From Prunella strophiata (Eukaryota > Chordata > Aves > Passeriformes > Prunellidae): a DNA stretch of 64,000 nt. The translations under genes were made by a program, and so were the position numbers. The stretch spans positions 54,069,626 to 54,133,625 of the forward strand of contig JAZBQD010000014.1 of assembly GCA_036583965.1 (NCBI GenBank), read 5' to 3'. Below the pieces are notes generated by a model. It was not told where the DNA came from. It made no database searches and saw only the letters and a list, made by a program, of their open reading frames with translations. Below, one piece after another: positions 33,601-47,552 of this stretch; within the stretch, counting starts at the first letter, position 1; each line of letters starts with the position of its first letter.

Positions 33601-34152
33601 TGCAGATGGAGAAAAGGAAGATATACCTGGCATAGTTCCATTTTCTTGAATTAGTACAGTGGGATGTGCTCTCCTCACATGTCTCATGAGACAACTTGTA
33701 CTCAAGTCCTTTTCATTTTTACCCCTGCTAAATTCTTTCATACAGTACATACATATTGCTTTAGTGCTATCTCTAGGAGATATAAAAAAATGGTTCCAAG
33801 CAGGTGACTTTTTTCTGGAGCTTATATTTCTGCTAGAAAGGAGGCTTTGTGTCACAGCTTCCATTGCTACATCATACAGTGTATTACTGTACTGAGAAAA
33901 AAGAGATCCATAATCATCTTCATTTTCTGTAGACAAATATTTGCCAGAGTTGTTGGTAATGAAGTTCTTTTCTTTGTCTTCCTGTTCATCACTGCTGTCC
34001 ACATGTTTGAAATCATCTTGTTCTGTCTTTATATCCGTTCTTTCTAGAGTACAGTTAATGCTGTCGTCTTCTTGCTCTACTTTCAAGTTATTGATTTTAC
34101 CCAACACAAAAGTATCATCCATTCCGGGGGAATCTGCTTTACTCATGTCCAT
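30634..34152 (-). CDS. ZBED4: ZBED4, four-BED-finger hAT transposase-derived protein
   Basis: Nuclear DNA-binding protein domesticated from a hAT transposase. One uninterrupted exon encodes 1172 residues, as in mammalian ZBED4 (about 1171). An in-frame TGA lies a few codons upstream of the start, so this Met is the first in the exon. Seen: an acidic N-terminus; four BED zinc fingers at about 114-163, 283-332, 453-502 and 557-605, with ligands C134/C137/H158/H163, C303/C306/H327/H332, C474/C477/H497/H502 and C576/C579/H600/H605; a hAT RNase H-like core at about 650-1010 with TDNQS (805-809), CFSHTVN (824-830) and [11 protein letters not shown] (886-896); and a C-terminal hAT dimerisation region (about 1097-1166) with YWNF and PSERLF. 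Fingers 1-3 are evenly spaced (about 170 residues), separated by Ser-rich linkers with repeated S-P-D-R-I. The first hAT catalytic Asp position reads Gly (G730). ZBED1 and ZBED6 have fewer fingers and are excluded. Confidence 0.97.
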   Translation of the reverse strand: MDMSKADSPGMDDTFVLGKINNLKVEQEDDSINCTLERTDIKTEQDDFKHVDSSDEQEDKEKNFITNNSGKYLSTENEDDYGSLFSQYSNTLYDVAMEAVTQSLLSSRNISSRKKSPAWNHFFISPRDSTKAICMYCMKEFSRGKNEKDLSTSCLMRHVRRAHPTVLIQENGTMPGISSFSPSALLLPPQSADVGDLSSMLSPIKLVKKMASKIPSPDRIIEESVSIVSSEEISDLSVSEKCSKEEVMVGSSPQQANNQYDDTVENVAEKTVVIPKSASGSRRRSAVWKHFYLSPLDNSKAVCIHCMNEFSRGKNGKDLGTSCLIRHMWRAHRSIVLQENGGGTSIPPLYTAPPTLLPSLLPSDSDLNSISSSPGKLMKEPTSVSSSPDRISEEIHTNLTSGDTLVEDSMLSSSDDIGEVSFVSSPEKQCEGLGPLIFEPTAVFQQNKRIMKRLKSEVWHHFSISPADSLKAVCRYCSCMISRGKKGDVGTSCLMRHLYRRHPDVIGNQKSFLDMSLANSPYATLASAECSSSKLTDLPTMVTHDNQIIFPVNSKKTSKLWNHFSICSADSTKVICTHCGRIISRGKKPTNLGTSCLLRHLQRFHNNVLKTDVPEPVLSSSTDNHMPLRTELLGSSNFDETNDKFCDSHPVAKKITSLVAEMIALDLQPYSFVDNIGFNRLLEYLQPQYSLPSPSYFSRTAIPDMYDNVKQIIISHLKEAESGVIHFTSGIWMSNQTREYLTLTAHWVTFESSFRPQCEDYHCSALLNVSQIDCDYNGISIQKQLEYWWETWITSIGLQIGITVTDNQSIEKTLNEGDHSSVQCFSHTVNVIVNEAIKSQRMVQNLLSIARKICERVHRSAKAKEKLAELQKEYELPQHQLIQDVPSKWNTSFHMLERLIEQKRAIDEMSIECSFRELISCDQWEVMQSVCHALKPFEAASREMSTHMSTLSQVIPMIHILNRKIEMLFEETMGIDTMLKSLKEAMVSRLSSTLHDPRYIFATLLDPRYKTSLFTEEEAEQYKQDLIRELEIMSSTSDDDKPVSNGCDIGSPSTNSYGEDNLWSLMGDMKKTKDLKERAKLPEEMVLSYLEEEVLEHNCDPLTYWNFKKSSWPVLSKLAVRFLGCPPSIVPSERLFNTSNESNNFSQSRLMIEHFEKLIFLKVNLPLIYFQY

Positions 34153-34569
34153 GGATGATAAATTCTTGCCAAGACTTCATTTATTAATAAATATAGATAA
34201 TTTAAAGATTATTTAAAATTTGATTAAAATTATGTATCTTGTATACTGAATGCAAAACAAAATGTGTGCATGTGTTAAAATAATCTCTGGTTTATGAATT
34301 CTGTATCCGTGTTGTGCACAAGCAAATATAATTCGTCATGAAAATGCATTTAAAAATTATAGACTTAATTAATGGAATCCCATTTTTTCCCAGGATCAGG
34401 ACATTTCAGGTCATAGAAGAATGTTCTCAAAGACAGCTACTGCTAAATGCTTCATGTTGTAGATATAATCCTAAAAAATGGATGTTCTGTTTTCTTGTTG
34501 AAGAAAGCCATTCTGTTCATCTTGATTGGTCAACTGAAGTTCTTTTAGATGTAGATGTACACCATCTAC

Positions 34570-34588
34570 AAAAAAAAAAAAAAAAAAA
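34570..34588 (+). repeat. Poly(A), 19 A
   Basis: Uninterrupted A run upstream of the ZBED4 coding exon. Confidence 0.9.
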
Positions 34589-34902
34589 CAGAAGACAAAG
34601 TTGACTAATGCACATTAAAGAACTACAGTAAAAGTGAAATGAAAGCAGGCACTGGGTATTCTGTATGTTTTGGGTTTTTTCTCCTTTGAAATAAAAACAA
34701 TTCAATGCAACATTTTTTAAAAAAAGGAAAAAGCCCAACATTTACTCAATACATTTATTGTAGGCAAATATTTGTCGACATATGCAGCTTTGGTTCAACT
34801 TTGACAAAAAGAGTCCAAGCATCACTTTTGTATTTGCTTGCACACACCTATGCCTCATCCTACATCATCATTCAACCACTGCATGCACACATGTACCAAA
34901 GT

Positions 34903-34918
34903 ACACACACACACACAC
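34903..34918 (+). repeat. (AC)8 microsatellite
   Basis: Short dinucleotide run. Confidence 0.85.
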
Positions 34919-35854
34919 TTATCTAAATCCATATACTGTACAGGTGTCTATATCTACGGATAGATATGAACACAAGCAGACATTTAATTATGTTAGCACA
35001 GAAATATGTACTTAAAACATTGTATCACAGTCCTGTACATGTGAGCGCACCACTACTGACAGCAGTTTTTAAAAGAAAACAAGTAATTTCTGTAAGGGAG
35101 TTCAGCATTGTCACACTAATCACTCTGCTTCTGACCATAGTCACACATTTGTGTTCCTGCCATAACACTGCCAGACAACAACATGCCATAGAAACAAGGT
35201 ACTTTTAGAGTTTCATTAAAAACTGAAATGTTTAATTTAGGACAACCGAGCTGTATAAATGCCATACAGTCAGAGAAGTCTTCCAAAAGTGTGGACCCAT
35301 CACTCAGAAGCAAAGATGCACACAGCTGCATATGCTGGTGCATAGTGCAGCACTGCCAGCTTAAATCCCTCACATGCCCAAAGGTTACAGTAGAACCCCC
35401 ATTCACAACAAGACAGCTAATGACAGTTGAGAGTAAAGATTATTCACCACCAATTCCAGCACAAAGAGTAGGTTTTTGAAGTTGAAAGTTGCATACAAAA
35501 GGGCAACAGCAGCCTCAAAAACTGGAACTGAGTAGTCCCTCACAAATATGAAGAAGCATTTATCAGTCACTTTTTTTGCCACTGCAACTATATTAGAATT
35601 TTAAATTTTGCCAAATCCTTTCTCATTTATTCTTCTGTGTCATTAATGCAGTTATTGATGCCTTCATTCAAGATAACAAACATTTTTGGCCATCACATTG
35701 GCGATGCTACACTATGCATTGCAATTTTTGCAAACTAAATTTTATGGAACTCTCTCTCCACAGCTGAAGCCAAAACATAAATTTAAATTATTTTTAAAAT
35801 TTTCCACAACTTTCATGTGTTACTAAAACACAGGCAGAATTGGGGTAATTCTTG

Positions 35855-35935
35855 GGGTGTCTTGTGCAGGGCCAGGAGCTGGACTTGATAATCCTCATGG
35901 GGTCCCTTCCAAATCAGCATATTATATGATTTCAG
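35855..35935 (+). mobile_element. CR1 LINE 3' terminal fragment, short
   Basis: About 80 bases: TCTTGTGCAGGGCCAGGAGC, TGGACTTGATAATCCTCATG, GGTCCCTTCCAAATCAG, then a degenerate ATTATATGATTTC tail, the last part of a CR1. Confidence 0.85.
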
Positions 35936-36320
35936 CAATGATAAAATTAGCCACAGCCACAAAACACATTTAAAAGGCTGTTTTTCACACTGACATTTCC
36001 CCCCTGTATCAAGATCAATGTCATATTAGCTTTGTAACCTATTTTAACTAATTTTTCTCTGAAAGAAGAAGAATTTCTTACAAGAGAAATTAGAAACACT
36101 CACTTTCTGTGAATTTCTGATGTATGGAAAGCCCATCATTGTGATAACTTCCTTTCTTTTCCAGAGCAAGGGAAGGGGCAGGGAAAAGGAGGGGGCAATG
36201 GCCTTGCTGCAGCTATTTTAAGAAAAGGGAGATGGAGCAGTCAGAACTTGCTAAGAGGTAGGGAGCAATTCTGCTTTCCTTTCTGTGTGTTTTACTATCT
36301 GTGCCTTTCTTTCTTATTCT

Positions 36321-36345
36321 GGGGGGGGGGGGGGGGGGGGGGGGG
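36321..36345 (+). repeat. Homopolymer G25
   Basis: 25 consecutive G on the plus strand, unbroken. Lies in ZBED4 intron 1, so the pre-mRNA carries C25. Confidence 0.95.
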
Positions 36346-38079
36346 TGAGAAAAAACACTTGTTTTCAGATACTAAAAGATATGAGGGTTGAGCATGAAGA
36401 ACAATGAAGGGACAGACTTGAAGAAAAACCTTAGATTTCTACAAGAAATTTACATTACACAGGACTTTCCATTGGCTTGTGAAATCACATCAAAGAACAA
36501 TTCTGGCAGCCAGACTAAATTTACGTGACTCAATGTAAAATTGAATGAAACAGAAATTAGTGATCACACACATACTGATGATATGGATGTATGTGGATCT
36601 GGGACAAGAGAGCATACCACAGTCAACTTTTTAAAATAGCAATCAATTCAAGAGGATTTTTCTTTCATCTTTACTTTGATCTAATCTGTGAATTTGGAGC
36701 TTGTACTGCAGACAGGAAAATCAAGAAAATATAATAAGATGTTGTGACTTAAGATCACAGAATAGAAAGGCTCACAAGCAAGTGGCTTGATGCAGAACTT
36801 ACAGAACATAAATTATGCATGGAGTGCCAAGTTACAATAAGGACATTACAGATTCCTAGCTAGATTCACACAAAATAAATGCATATATCCACTGGCATTG
36901 GGTTCTGATGAAGCTGTGTGCAATTTCTTTGACTCAAAACAGATAATCACATCTTAATCCTGCAATTCCTGTAATTTCTCAACTATGCAAAACCAGTTCT
37001 AGGCTTTAAACAGAAAAATCTGCAGAGCCGCTTAAAGTGTCCCCTGTCCTGATAAGCAGTTACTGCTTAACACAGTGAAGCTTAAAGTAGCTGTGATGGG
37101 AAGATTTGAAAACCTGATAAATAACACCAGTTGCAAACTTTATAACCATGCTTAACTAGATTGACATTCATTAACAACACATTGCCGGTGGTTAAGTTCT
37201 TAATCATTATCAGCCATTATCACTACATATTCAAACACTTAGGCCCTAATCACCTTATCCTAAATTAGCTTTGAGTACACAATACCACTGAGCTGATGCC
37301 ATGTAGTTAAATACTGATGGCTGTGGTCCTTGACAGTCTTAGTTACTGAAGCTGAGGTAAAGAGATGAGGGAGCTGTTTGGACTCTGAAGCAGGAACCAC
37401 GGTGGTAGACTTCTTTCTTCCGTATGTCTCCTGCTGTCACTGTGTCTTTTTAATATTCATACTCTCCTCCACCAAAAAATGTGGGAAGCAATCTTATCTG
37501 CTCCTGACCCTATTATCTTAATTTCTTTAGGACAAAAAACTGTCGTGGTCCACCGATATCTTTCCTGATTATTCTTTATCCTTGGTTTCTAATTGCAGTT
37601 TTTACTGCTTGAATTGTTGATTCACATGGTTTTTGTCCTCCTTTTGTGCAATTAAACCTAGGTCTCCCTTTGCAGCTACATGTTATTTCTATATTTATGC
37701 TTAGCTGTGAAAATGCCTGCATACTGTTAACAGAGTTATTATGCTATTAGCAGTGTTAAAAAGCACTTCCAGATGGTGGTCAGTTACACTATTTTAGAGT
37801 ACTTACGACTGAATATAAGACAATACAAAAGTATTTATATCTTGTCCACTTTATGGCTGTTATAGGTCTCTGGATACATAGTATGTATTTTTCTCGACCT
37901 TGTTGCTGCCTTCTAGAAATGAGCAGAAATAGCTGCGATTAGAGGAGACAATCACTTCCTGGGAAATCCCTAAAGCTATATGCCCCTTAGAAGATTTTTA
38001 ATGTTTTTTTTTTTTTTTTTTTCATTTTCTTTCAAACATCTAAGAAATATTTTTGTTGCTTTGAGAACTGGCCGACCTC

Positions 38080-38370
38080 AGAGGGTTGAAATCAGCAGGG
38101 CAGTCTGGTTAGAGGAAACCTAACTAGAACAAACCTGAAACATAGGAGGAACCATCTGAATACAATAAAAAAATTTTATTTTGACAGTGACAGAGTATTG
38201 GAATCAGCTTTCCAGAGAGGTTGTGGAGTCTCCTTTGGATATATTCAAAACCAGACTGGACAAAGATCTTGTCCAATCTGGTCCAGCTGAACCTGCTTTA
38301 GCAGGGAAGTTGGAGTAGATGATCTCCAGAGGTCCCTTCCAGCCCCCATCATTCTCTGATTCTGTTATGA
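38080..38370 (+). mobile_element. CR1 LINE 3' fragment, diverged
   Basis: Contains GGAATCAGCTTTCCAGAGAG, GTTGTGGAGTCTCCTTTGGA, CCAGACTGGACAAAGATCTT, GTAGATGATCTCCAGAGGTC, CCTTCCAGCCCC, and a terminal ATTCTCTGATTCTGTTATG tail, all typical of a CR1 3' region. Confidence 0.9.
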
Positions 38371-41300
38371 TGTTACATCATGTAAAATTAAGTCAAGCTC
38401 CTTCCCTTCAAACACCCTTGCACGTTCAACTGAAACTTTCTTTAGAATACAGTCCCCAGAATACTAAGGGTCAGAAACATAAGTATGTTTTTCAACTCCT
38501 CCTCCCATGCCAGCTCTATGCAAGAGTCATTCTGTTTTAATAAGAAACAAAAAAAGATGTTTTAAAATTTTATAGGCACCTAGAATGAAGTATGAATTTG
38601 ATTATGACCACATTTACATGGCTTATTTACCCTTGGACCCAAGCTACTCAAAATTAAGGACTACTGCTAAATAAACAGGATATTCAAGAAGGAAAATGCT
38701 TTTCAAAGGTACAAAAAGCTATAGGCAGTTAGCTCAAAGTGATTTATGCTTTTGAAATCTCCACAATGAGATACAGAGACACCTTGCAACAAAATAATCT
38801 TCAAAGAAAATAAACAGAACTAAAGAACAACTATCTACTCAAATGCACTACTGTGGACTATTTGCTCCTGAGCAGTAGTTTGCTGTGGTAAGAAGCCTAC
38901 AAAACATTTTATAGGATTTTCCATTCAAAATGAGATTACTTGCAAGCGTACAGTGGTTGACAAGAAATGTCCAGAGAACATCACTGATCCTGAGTGCCAC
39001 AGCAAACTTCCATGACCAGAAGAAATCACTGCTGAAGGAAGGAGGTAAAAAGTGAAACGCTGGTGTCTCAGAATTGCAGAAACATACATTAACACATGGA
39101 GAAGTATGAAAAATATGCAAGAACACCAAACCATAAGCTGATTATTTTTTGTAAAGCAGAGAGTGGCCTGTAAGCTTTAAACCATTTTAGATTGAATAGT
39201 CAGGCGATAATCGTGAACTTGATTATATCAGAGAATCTTGGTGGAAATAATGGTCTAGAAAAAATTGTTTAAAACAAAAAAAAAATTACATTACTATTGA
39301 AAAGCATGTAATGTAAATACAAGGACACACCTGCAAAATGCAAGAACAGTTTTTTTCAAGAAAGATGTGAAATGTGAAGACAGTGAAAGTAAAAGCATTT
39401 AGTAGTCTGAAAAAAAAAATCAAAAGTAGTGACAGAATTTAAGATGTACATAAAAGCTCATTAACAGTAATTTGCACAAACGGATGTCAGTTTTATAATA
39501 GCATTAATCTTGTGTATTTTTGGAAATATACAAGCATCATCAGAAATAGCTAAGAGCAAGCAATACAAGCAATAAGAAGTACATACTTTAAGAAATTATT
39601 TGCTTCAACTGCAATGGCAGGTACTTTGCTAATAAAGGAATATTTGCTAAAGCAAAACAGTCAAACAAAACAGAAACACACACACAAAAAACCCCTCAAA
39701 AATCCAGAGAATACACATCCAAAATCATAAACAAATCAGCAGAATGTATTTGTATAAATTTATAGTCCAGATGGACCTTGCTGCTGTTCAAAGTTATAAA
39801 TCCCTTGAAGAAGGAAAACTAAAACCAGTGCATTTTTTCTATAGAAATTTCTTATGACAAAATATCAGTACTAGCTCCCCTGTATGAAACTACAGAGATT
39901 TGCAAGATACTGATCACTAAAAATGCAGAATTAGAAATGCAAAATTGGCATGTCAGTCACACTGAAACAAGGTGGGTCCTAGTCTCAAGTCTCAGAGAAG
40001 CTCACAGGAATTGTCACAGATGTACAAGCATGAACTAGAACTTTGCAATAGTTTAATCTTGAATAAAGTACAGAAAGTCAGGCTTAACAGAAGACACAAG
40101 CTGTTCTGGACTTCATGGGAAGCATGATTTGTAGAGAACTGCTGGAAGAGAAAAGAGGCGACACCTTTACTATTCCATTACTTTTAAGTCACCTGAAAGA
40201 CAGGTCTTATGAAAACCAGTAACTGTTGTGGTTTTACAAAGGTTCTCTCTCTAACTTGTAAAACAACCTCTCACATCCACAACCCCAAATGCTCCATCTG
40301 GCCTCAAAGGAATGAAGAGTGGAAACAGCACCACCATAATTGAACACTGCTCCTTGTTGACATGAATAGTCTTCTGTGAGCTCCCCAGTGCACTCATGCT
40401 ACTTGTCAGGACACGACACAGAGACCTCTGATTTGCTGAAGTATAAGGATCACTCATGTCCCTTCATGTTACAGGAAAACCCAGGGCTTGGTGTAAGCTG
40501 GGGCCTAAATCAGTCATTGCAGGCAGAGAAAAAAACAAGGTGTAGAAAGCTGAGGATAAAAGTCACCATTACACTCTGAGTACTCAACTCTAATTACAAA
40601 TGGAGGAATTTAGCTGAAGCGGAGACTAAAAGATAAAAATGGCCACTAAATGTAAATATTCCCCTCTTTCTTGCTTTTTGCCCCACAAAACATCAAATAA
40701 TTTTATGGTGAACACAAATTATTTTAAGCAGTAAAACAGATCTGCTAAGGGCCAAGTTACACTTTTCTGGTATAGTGGACTCTTTTCTATGTTTTCTATT
40801 TTCCCCACTACCTCTAAATTAATAATACTTCAAGAAGGTAACAGCTCAGAAGTGACAATTTTAGTCATTTGACTATTGTTAAATGGACAGAGTTGAGTTA
40901 AAATAAAACCAGCACACAGAAAACACCTAACACTGTACGAACTCAAACTCCTCAAATTTAACTTCTTACTCTTGAAAATGTTTTTATTTGTACAGCTGTT
41001 TTCTTCTCTTGTTGCTGTAAACATGGAAAGTCAATGGGATGCTGTCTACTAATAATTTTCAAATAGTCCCTGAAACCTCAGAAAAGATTCAAAACTAAAA
41101 GCTCCAGCTTTGTACCAATATCTCCATCTCAAACCCTAAATCATCTGCAACACAGTGTGCATGCCAGCTCCACCTGCACAAAACTGCACTGGCTCGTACT
41201 CCAATGTGTAAAAGGTTGAAAATAATTCATGACAATAGTAAAACTGAAGAGAAACAATATGATTTCCAAATTAGCATCATTTAAAAAAATACTTTGGAAT

Positions 41301-42194
41301 AGGGATAAAACAGAAATGAAGATATATTTTTAAAGTAATATTTATTTTAAAAAAGATGGTCCAGTTCTTTATTCAGTTCTTACACTTGCATATCCTCAAT
41401 CATAAAACTTCTTAAAAGAATCGAGATAATGCTTTTAAAATATGGTACATAACTATTATACATTTCATATTAATTAAAGTGTGATAGAAATAAGGATGTT
41501 CAAGTTAACATGTATATTGTTTACATCGGGCTGACATTTAGTTCTGGTATCCCTGTTTAGCAGTGTAGAAGGATGCTCTGCCTGGAATGCTATGAACCAA
41601 CTTGAACAATGCCGTTTGCAAACCTACAAGTGGTAAATGAAGAAGGGAGCATCATGCTGCTTTTGGTGTTGAATAACGCTGAAACCAGCCCTGACTCATC
41701 AGTCCCAAAGCAAAACATCCTGATAGTGAGATGAAGGTGTGGTAGATCTGTTCCTGGATAAACGAACAATCAAGTGATACTACTGATAACTTGTCCAAAG
41801 CTGCTGAGCTGACACAGCTGGAGACATCTGACTGACCATCATCAGTCACTTTACATCAGTCACTTACTATAAAAGCCCAGTCCCAAATTTTAAAGCAGGG
41901 ATTTCTAACATAAGCCTTCTTGAAGCGTATGTATGGAGATTCCTCCCTTAAATGGGTAACAATCCCTCACAGGTTACTCCTCTTACTCCTTGAGGCTGAG
42001 CTAAAGAGATTGCCCAAGGTCATTGTTATGGGTGAGTAACATCAATCTTCTTAACTGTTTTGCCAGCTTTGATACAGCTGCTTCAATACAACTGCTTCAT
42101 AGTGCACTATATTATAGTTGTTACAGTTCCTGTACTGCATAGTAAATAATTCTGTAAATTATTTGTATCTAATCATTATCATAATACATCAGTG

Positions 42195-42210
42195 TATATA
42201 TATATATATG
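42195..42210 (+). repeat. (TA)n microsatellite, short
   Basis: About seven TA units in ZBED4 intron 1. Confidence 0.7.
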
Positions 42211-43995
42211 AGAAAGAGTTTAGAAAGCATGGAGGTCCTTTCTGCACCCTGTGACTCAACAGGAGGGCTTCTTGAACAAATTTTGAAGCTCCCATTCACC
42301 TCACTGGGTTTTGTAAACAAGCTCAGTACTCAAACGTTTTATCAGACTCAATGATGCAAGCTCACTGCACAGCATGTTTAAGAATAAAGGAGGTGTCTGA
42401 TACAGGGTACTGAGTCAAATCTCAACTTTATTTCTGGAGAAATCAATCTTCATCACTTATCTACTAATGTAGTAAGCACACATCTTATTTGAAGCATCTT
42501 CCTCCACCACCTAGACTTAAGTAACACTCTTAAACATGTTAAAGCCCATAGCACAGAAATCCCCGTTCCACACGGTTTTGAACAACATTTATCTTAAAAG
42601 TAAAATAAAAATGTAAAGCTACAACAACAAAACAATAACCCTGGTCAAAACAACATCACTCCTTTAGTAAAAAAACAAAGAAGTGTGTTGCATTACCACC
42701 ACACATAACATAATGTATCACCGGAATTAGTAGCACTATTCACACCTACAACCACCTGATAAGCCTTTAATTGTTGCTATTTTTTTTTTTCCTTAGTGTA
42801 CTAAAAATACCAACAGATCTCAAATGGGGCTATATCCCTTCACATGTCCTTTACTAACTTCCCATTGCAGCACACTGTAATGAAGGACAAAAAAAACCCC
42901 AGGTTCTACACATGCTAATAATTTGTCCCAGCTTCTACTAAGAAATTAATTACTCATAAAAAACAGATCTATCACACTAAGTAAATCATGTCAACATTTG
43001 TCTAGGATCCAAACTGTCTCAATTGTTGAAGTGTTACTTCTCATTATCAGGCATGCAATACTTGCAGGATATGTTTCTGAGCTATTGTTCACACCGACTA
43101 AATGTCAGATATTTCATTTGTTAAAATGCCAATGTTTTAAGCAACAGTTTCATTAAAACTTTCAGCAGTATTTTCCCAACCCTTACACATCAGTTCAATG
43201 TTGCTACAGCACATTATACATTTATTTTGATATTTTTATCCTTTATAATTTTGACAAACAAATATCATATGCTGATATGAAGAAAATCTTAATGTTACAA
43301 GAAATAAGCTTGTTTTCTTAAGAAAAAATTAGATTTTTTTTACGCAGCTGAAGCATGTATTGTTTGGTTTAGAACATTTTTAGAGCAGGACATCAAAGCT
43401 GCTTTTAGTATCACATTTTGGAGCTGTACAATTTGGAGCTGACAGGAGACAAATGAAGGTTGCAGTAACACAACACAAGGTAAAATAAAGACGATAATAA
43501 TGATGCATCTTTCCTACTCTTTTCTTATTTTTATCACAGAGCAGGAAAAGCACATAACCAAAACAGCAGTACAAAAGGTAAGTCAGAAAAGAATGAAAGC
43601 CAAAAGACTAAAGATTTCCTCCATATTGCTGGAGAACAGCAGCCTGCTTTCAGAAAAGCATCAGAAAATTCAAAGCAAAGCTCCTCTAACAACTCTTCTC
43701 TCCAAGTGATCAATTCTTTGAACTGCCCAGTAGACTCTTCTTTCTCCTCCCATGCAGCCCACAGCTGACCAAGTAAGAGGGACAGTATTAGGACAAGTGA
43801 TTTTTCTACTGACTACTCTACCTTCCTAGCTTGCAACACAATAAAAACCATACACTTTTGTAGATTTTATTTTTGTTAAATGTCTATCTTTATATCCAGT
43901 AAGAGTGAAACTTCAAGCACTTTAAGGATGATTTAAAACAGTAAGAAATGAGGCACTTGTGAAGAAGAAAACTGAATAGGCAGGATAATGAAAAC

Positions 43996-44020
43996 AAAAA
44001 AAAAAAAAAAAAAAAAAAAA
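43996..44020 (+). repeat. Poly(A), 25 A, in a longer A-rich tract
   Basis: 25 consecutive A followed by CCAAAC and further A-runs to about 44047. No retroelement body found upstream. Confidence 0.9.
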
Positions 44021-47000
44021 CCAAACAAAAAAAAACCACAAAAAAACCCCAGGAGAGACACACCATGTTTTGTGTAGTTAGTCTTCTTGGAACTCTTGCT
44101 GAAAAAATCCATCTAAGTAGAAAGTAGAAAAAGACCTCAGAGAATGTAAACTGAGTTCTTTGCAGAATATATTACATTAACCTGTAACAACTATAATTTT
44201 TATGATATACAAAATGGAACTATTTGGAATTGTTAAACTGCTAAGACTACCATATAGTAGTATTTATTTTCATGCTAACCAGATGATGTCTGAAGATGTT
44301 TGTTTTAAAAGCCTTTCATAGATACCAATCAACCATGTTCTGTGCTCATATTGATGTCAGTTAGTTATATGTCCTCATATATTTTGAACAGTGCTACTGA
44401 GAGATTTTCCATTATTTATATACATAATATTTGTATATGTGTAACATGATATAATACTATGCTTCTATTAAAACATTTGTATCCTGGAATGCTTGTGAAC
44501 TCATAGGAAGGTTAGAAAGAAAATGTAATTCATAGTACCCAAAACCACAAAAACATATTTTCAAGAGCATGAACAGTAGTTTAAATACTTCATAGGGATT
44601 TTTTTAAACCTAACCTCAATCTTTCTTTTATCACAAAACTTTATTTCAAGTCAGAAGACACTCAGTGTAGAGAAAAATTTCTTTGGAGAATCATTTGCAA
44701 CTGAGGGTACCTTTCTTCCTCATGTAATAAACTGAAGAAGCATGTCTTGATTTTTTTCTGAAGTAAGGAAAAGATCATCTCTTTACTAAATCTACTAAAT
44801 AAAACAGAAAACAACATTCACAATACTATCCAAGGTAATTAGAATTCAGAAACACTCAGTTTCACCACCCTGCCAATGACTACAAGAACTATAACAAAAA
44901 CAAAGAGGTAACTTTTAAAACCAAGCTTCCATATCACATGCAGGCATAAGGTACATGCCCACAATAGAGGTGAACATCTTATACCTCTTTCAAGTATTTT
45001 TTATCATTCTGTATTTTCTAAGTAAACTGTACATTCATCAGTAACATCTGACAGCTTCACCTGAAATCCCAGTTTAAAAAAAACCAGTGATCAGATCTCT
45101 CTCCCTTTCAAAACAAACCTTCCTATTCATGGAACAGCGATGAGGGAGGGAAAAATGAGTGTGCATACCTCTGTATTCACTTGTCAACCAGCCTGTTCCT
45201 AGCCTCCATGACAAGAGGTATTCTCTCTCCTCTTAACCTCTTTTATGGATATATTATCTTTGTCTTCTTCAAGGTAAGGTGATACTTTGCAAAGACTTAA
45301 CTGACTCAGACAACCTAGCTAAGGGAAGCCAACACTGTTTCCACCAGCACCACACTGAGCACTAGCAGGAAGTACAAAGACACTCTCCCACCCCAAGGAG
45401 ACAAATGGCTCCTTCTAATAGCTTTTTCTCCCAAAAGAAATTATTTATAGAAGAACCATTAAGAATAAAGCTTTTTGCAGTATTATTCTAACCAGTGCAG
45501 TTCATGAGCTTTAATTAATGTAATGCAACTTGTTTTTTAATTAAGTTTTACATAGTACAACTACATGGGTGTCCTATTCAGAGCAGGATCCACAACACTA
45601 TTAGTACAAGAAAAAGGTAAAGAAATGGATAACCCTTTCCATTCACTAGATTTCTATTATTCCTAATAATTATTTTAATAAACCTAATCTTTTCTGAGGA
45701 ACAGAAAAGGGAAATAAAAACATTTATAGAAAAGGATGAGGAATTTTCCTGTTCTTTACAAGCATCATTGTATTTCCTGTCATAAATGGATTATGGTCTC
45801 CCCACAGTTCAGTAAGCCACTGAAGACAACTCAAAATCACTAAAAAAGGAAATGAACAGAACTTCAATTTCTCCTGTTTCCCAGTACCAAAACAAGGTTG
45901 CTGCTGACAGCACAATCTGCACACTGTTTGACTCCCTGAAAGCTGACCCACTCTTGCCACTGTTTCAGCAGCTATTAATGCAAGTCACAGCAAGTGACAA
46001 CCTCCCATGAAATGAGTTTTACATTCTTGTCTTTCAGTTATTTTTTTTTTCCTCCCATCTGTACATATGCTCCCATATCATGCTTCCACCTTTAATGAAG
46101 GATAAAAAAGGGGAACCACAGAGTAAAAAAACCACAAAAAAAATGATTGCCATGAGCTATGCCACATTTTAGCACTGGGATTTGCAGTCTCAAATCTTAT
46201 ATTAAGAAAAGTTGTCATGAGCTAGGAGCCAGTAGCTGGGTGTGAGCAGTGTTCACACTGCTTTGTTCTCTCCCACCTTCTCAGGGCACATCTAGCACTA
46301 CTAGATCCCTTTAATCAGGAACTAGATTTTCTTCAATGATCTAAACTGCACATAAAAATTACTGTATGGCATACACACTGACAGACGAATTCTTACAGTG
46401 GATGCTAGAGGACTTAGACCAGTAACATTGCTGACCTACCAAAATTTAAAATGTTAACAGAAAAGGTAACATCTGGATAGCAGAATCTTTGTTCTCAGGA
46501 GACTGCAGCTCTAGATAAGTATCTGTTTTTAGGGTACCCACTATCAAGAGAGTGCTGCTTTAATCACAGATTAAGAAAGGATCTATCAGAACACTGAACT
46601 TGCAGTCAACAATTATTTCACATGGGAGTATAAATCAAGAAAAAGTTCTTGAAGGTACAAAGACCAGATACTCATTTTCATTAGACAGGTAGTACTAAAG
46701 TGGATTATTTTCATTGAAGGCATTTAACCTCGAGAGTCACAATGGTAAGGCACTTTAAGGTATAATATACTACAGTGCTTGACATCATATAATGAAACCA
46801 TGCAAAGCATTCAGCGACCTTGAAATGAGTACATTAGAATACAGTATTAACTACATGGAGAGTGAACTTTTGGACATTCTGGAAAAAAAAGACATTGTCC
46901 CTTTTGTCAGATTTCTTTACAGTGGTCCAAAACTGACCTGGGAGGCTGGTACAAACAACAACTACTCTCTCCTGCTCTTCAGCTCTCCTCTGTGATTAGA

Positions 47001-47289
47001 AAGCACTAGCAGCTTATTTATGCTTAGACTGATGAAGAACAATCCACAGGCAGATTTAGTATGTAATGAAATCTTCCACATTTTCTGTATGTGTCACCTA
47101 AGAAAAGTTTCCTTCAAGGAATGAATTTAAATCATACTTTTTAATTTTCTCTTCCTACAGAGATCACAGTCTTACAGGGAAAGGCTGTGAAAGGTGGAGT
47201 TCTTCAGAAGACAAAGCTCCAGCGAGACTTTAGGCTAGCCTTTCAGGAAGAGGAGTCTGTAAGGATGGGGACAAACTTTTTAGTAGGGT

Positions 47290-47552
47290 CTGTAAAGATA
47301 GGAAAAGGGGTATGGTTTTAAATGAAAAGAGGGTAGAGTCAAACTAGGTATAAGGAACAGATTTTTTACAGTGAGGATGGTTAAATGCTGTAACAGGTTT
47401 TCCAGAGATGTGGTAGATGTCCCATCTCTGGTAACACTCAAGGGCAGGCTGGATGGGGCTCTGAGTGATATGGTCTACTTGGAGGTGTCCCTCCTCATGG
47501 CAAGGGGCTTGACTAGGTGGTCCCTTCAGAGGTCCCTTATTCTGAGTCTATG
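47290..47552 (+). mobile_element. CR1 LINE 3' fragment, diverged
   Basis: Contains AACAGATTTTTTACAGTGAG, GTAACAGGTTTTCCAGAGAT, CTCAAGGGCAGGCTGGATGG, GGGGCTTGACTAGGTGGTCC and a tail TTATTCTGAGTCTATGACCC, matching a CR1 3' end. May extend left to about 47210. Confidence 0.82.

Noticed and set aside
40221..40300. TGTTGTGGTTTTAC-like text resembling the start of an avian ERV LTR
   Set aside because: Too short and not followed by LTR-like structure, a poly(A) signal or a matching second copy.
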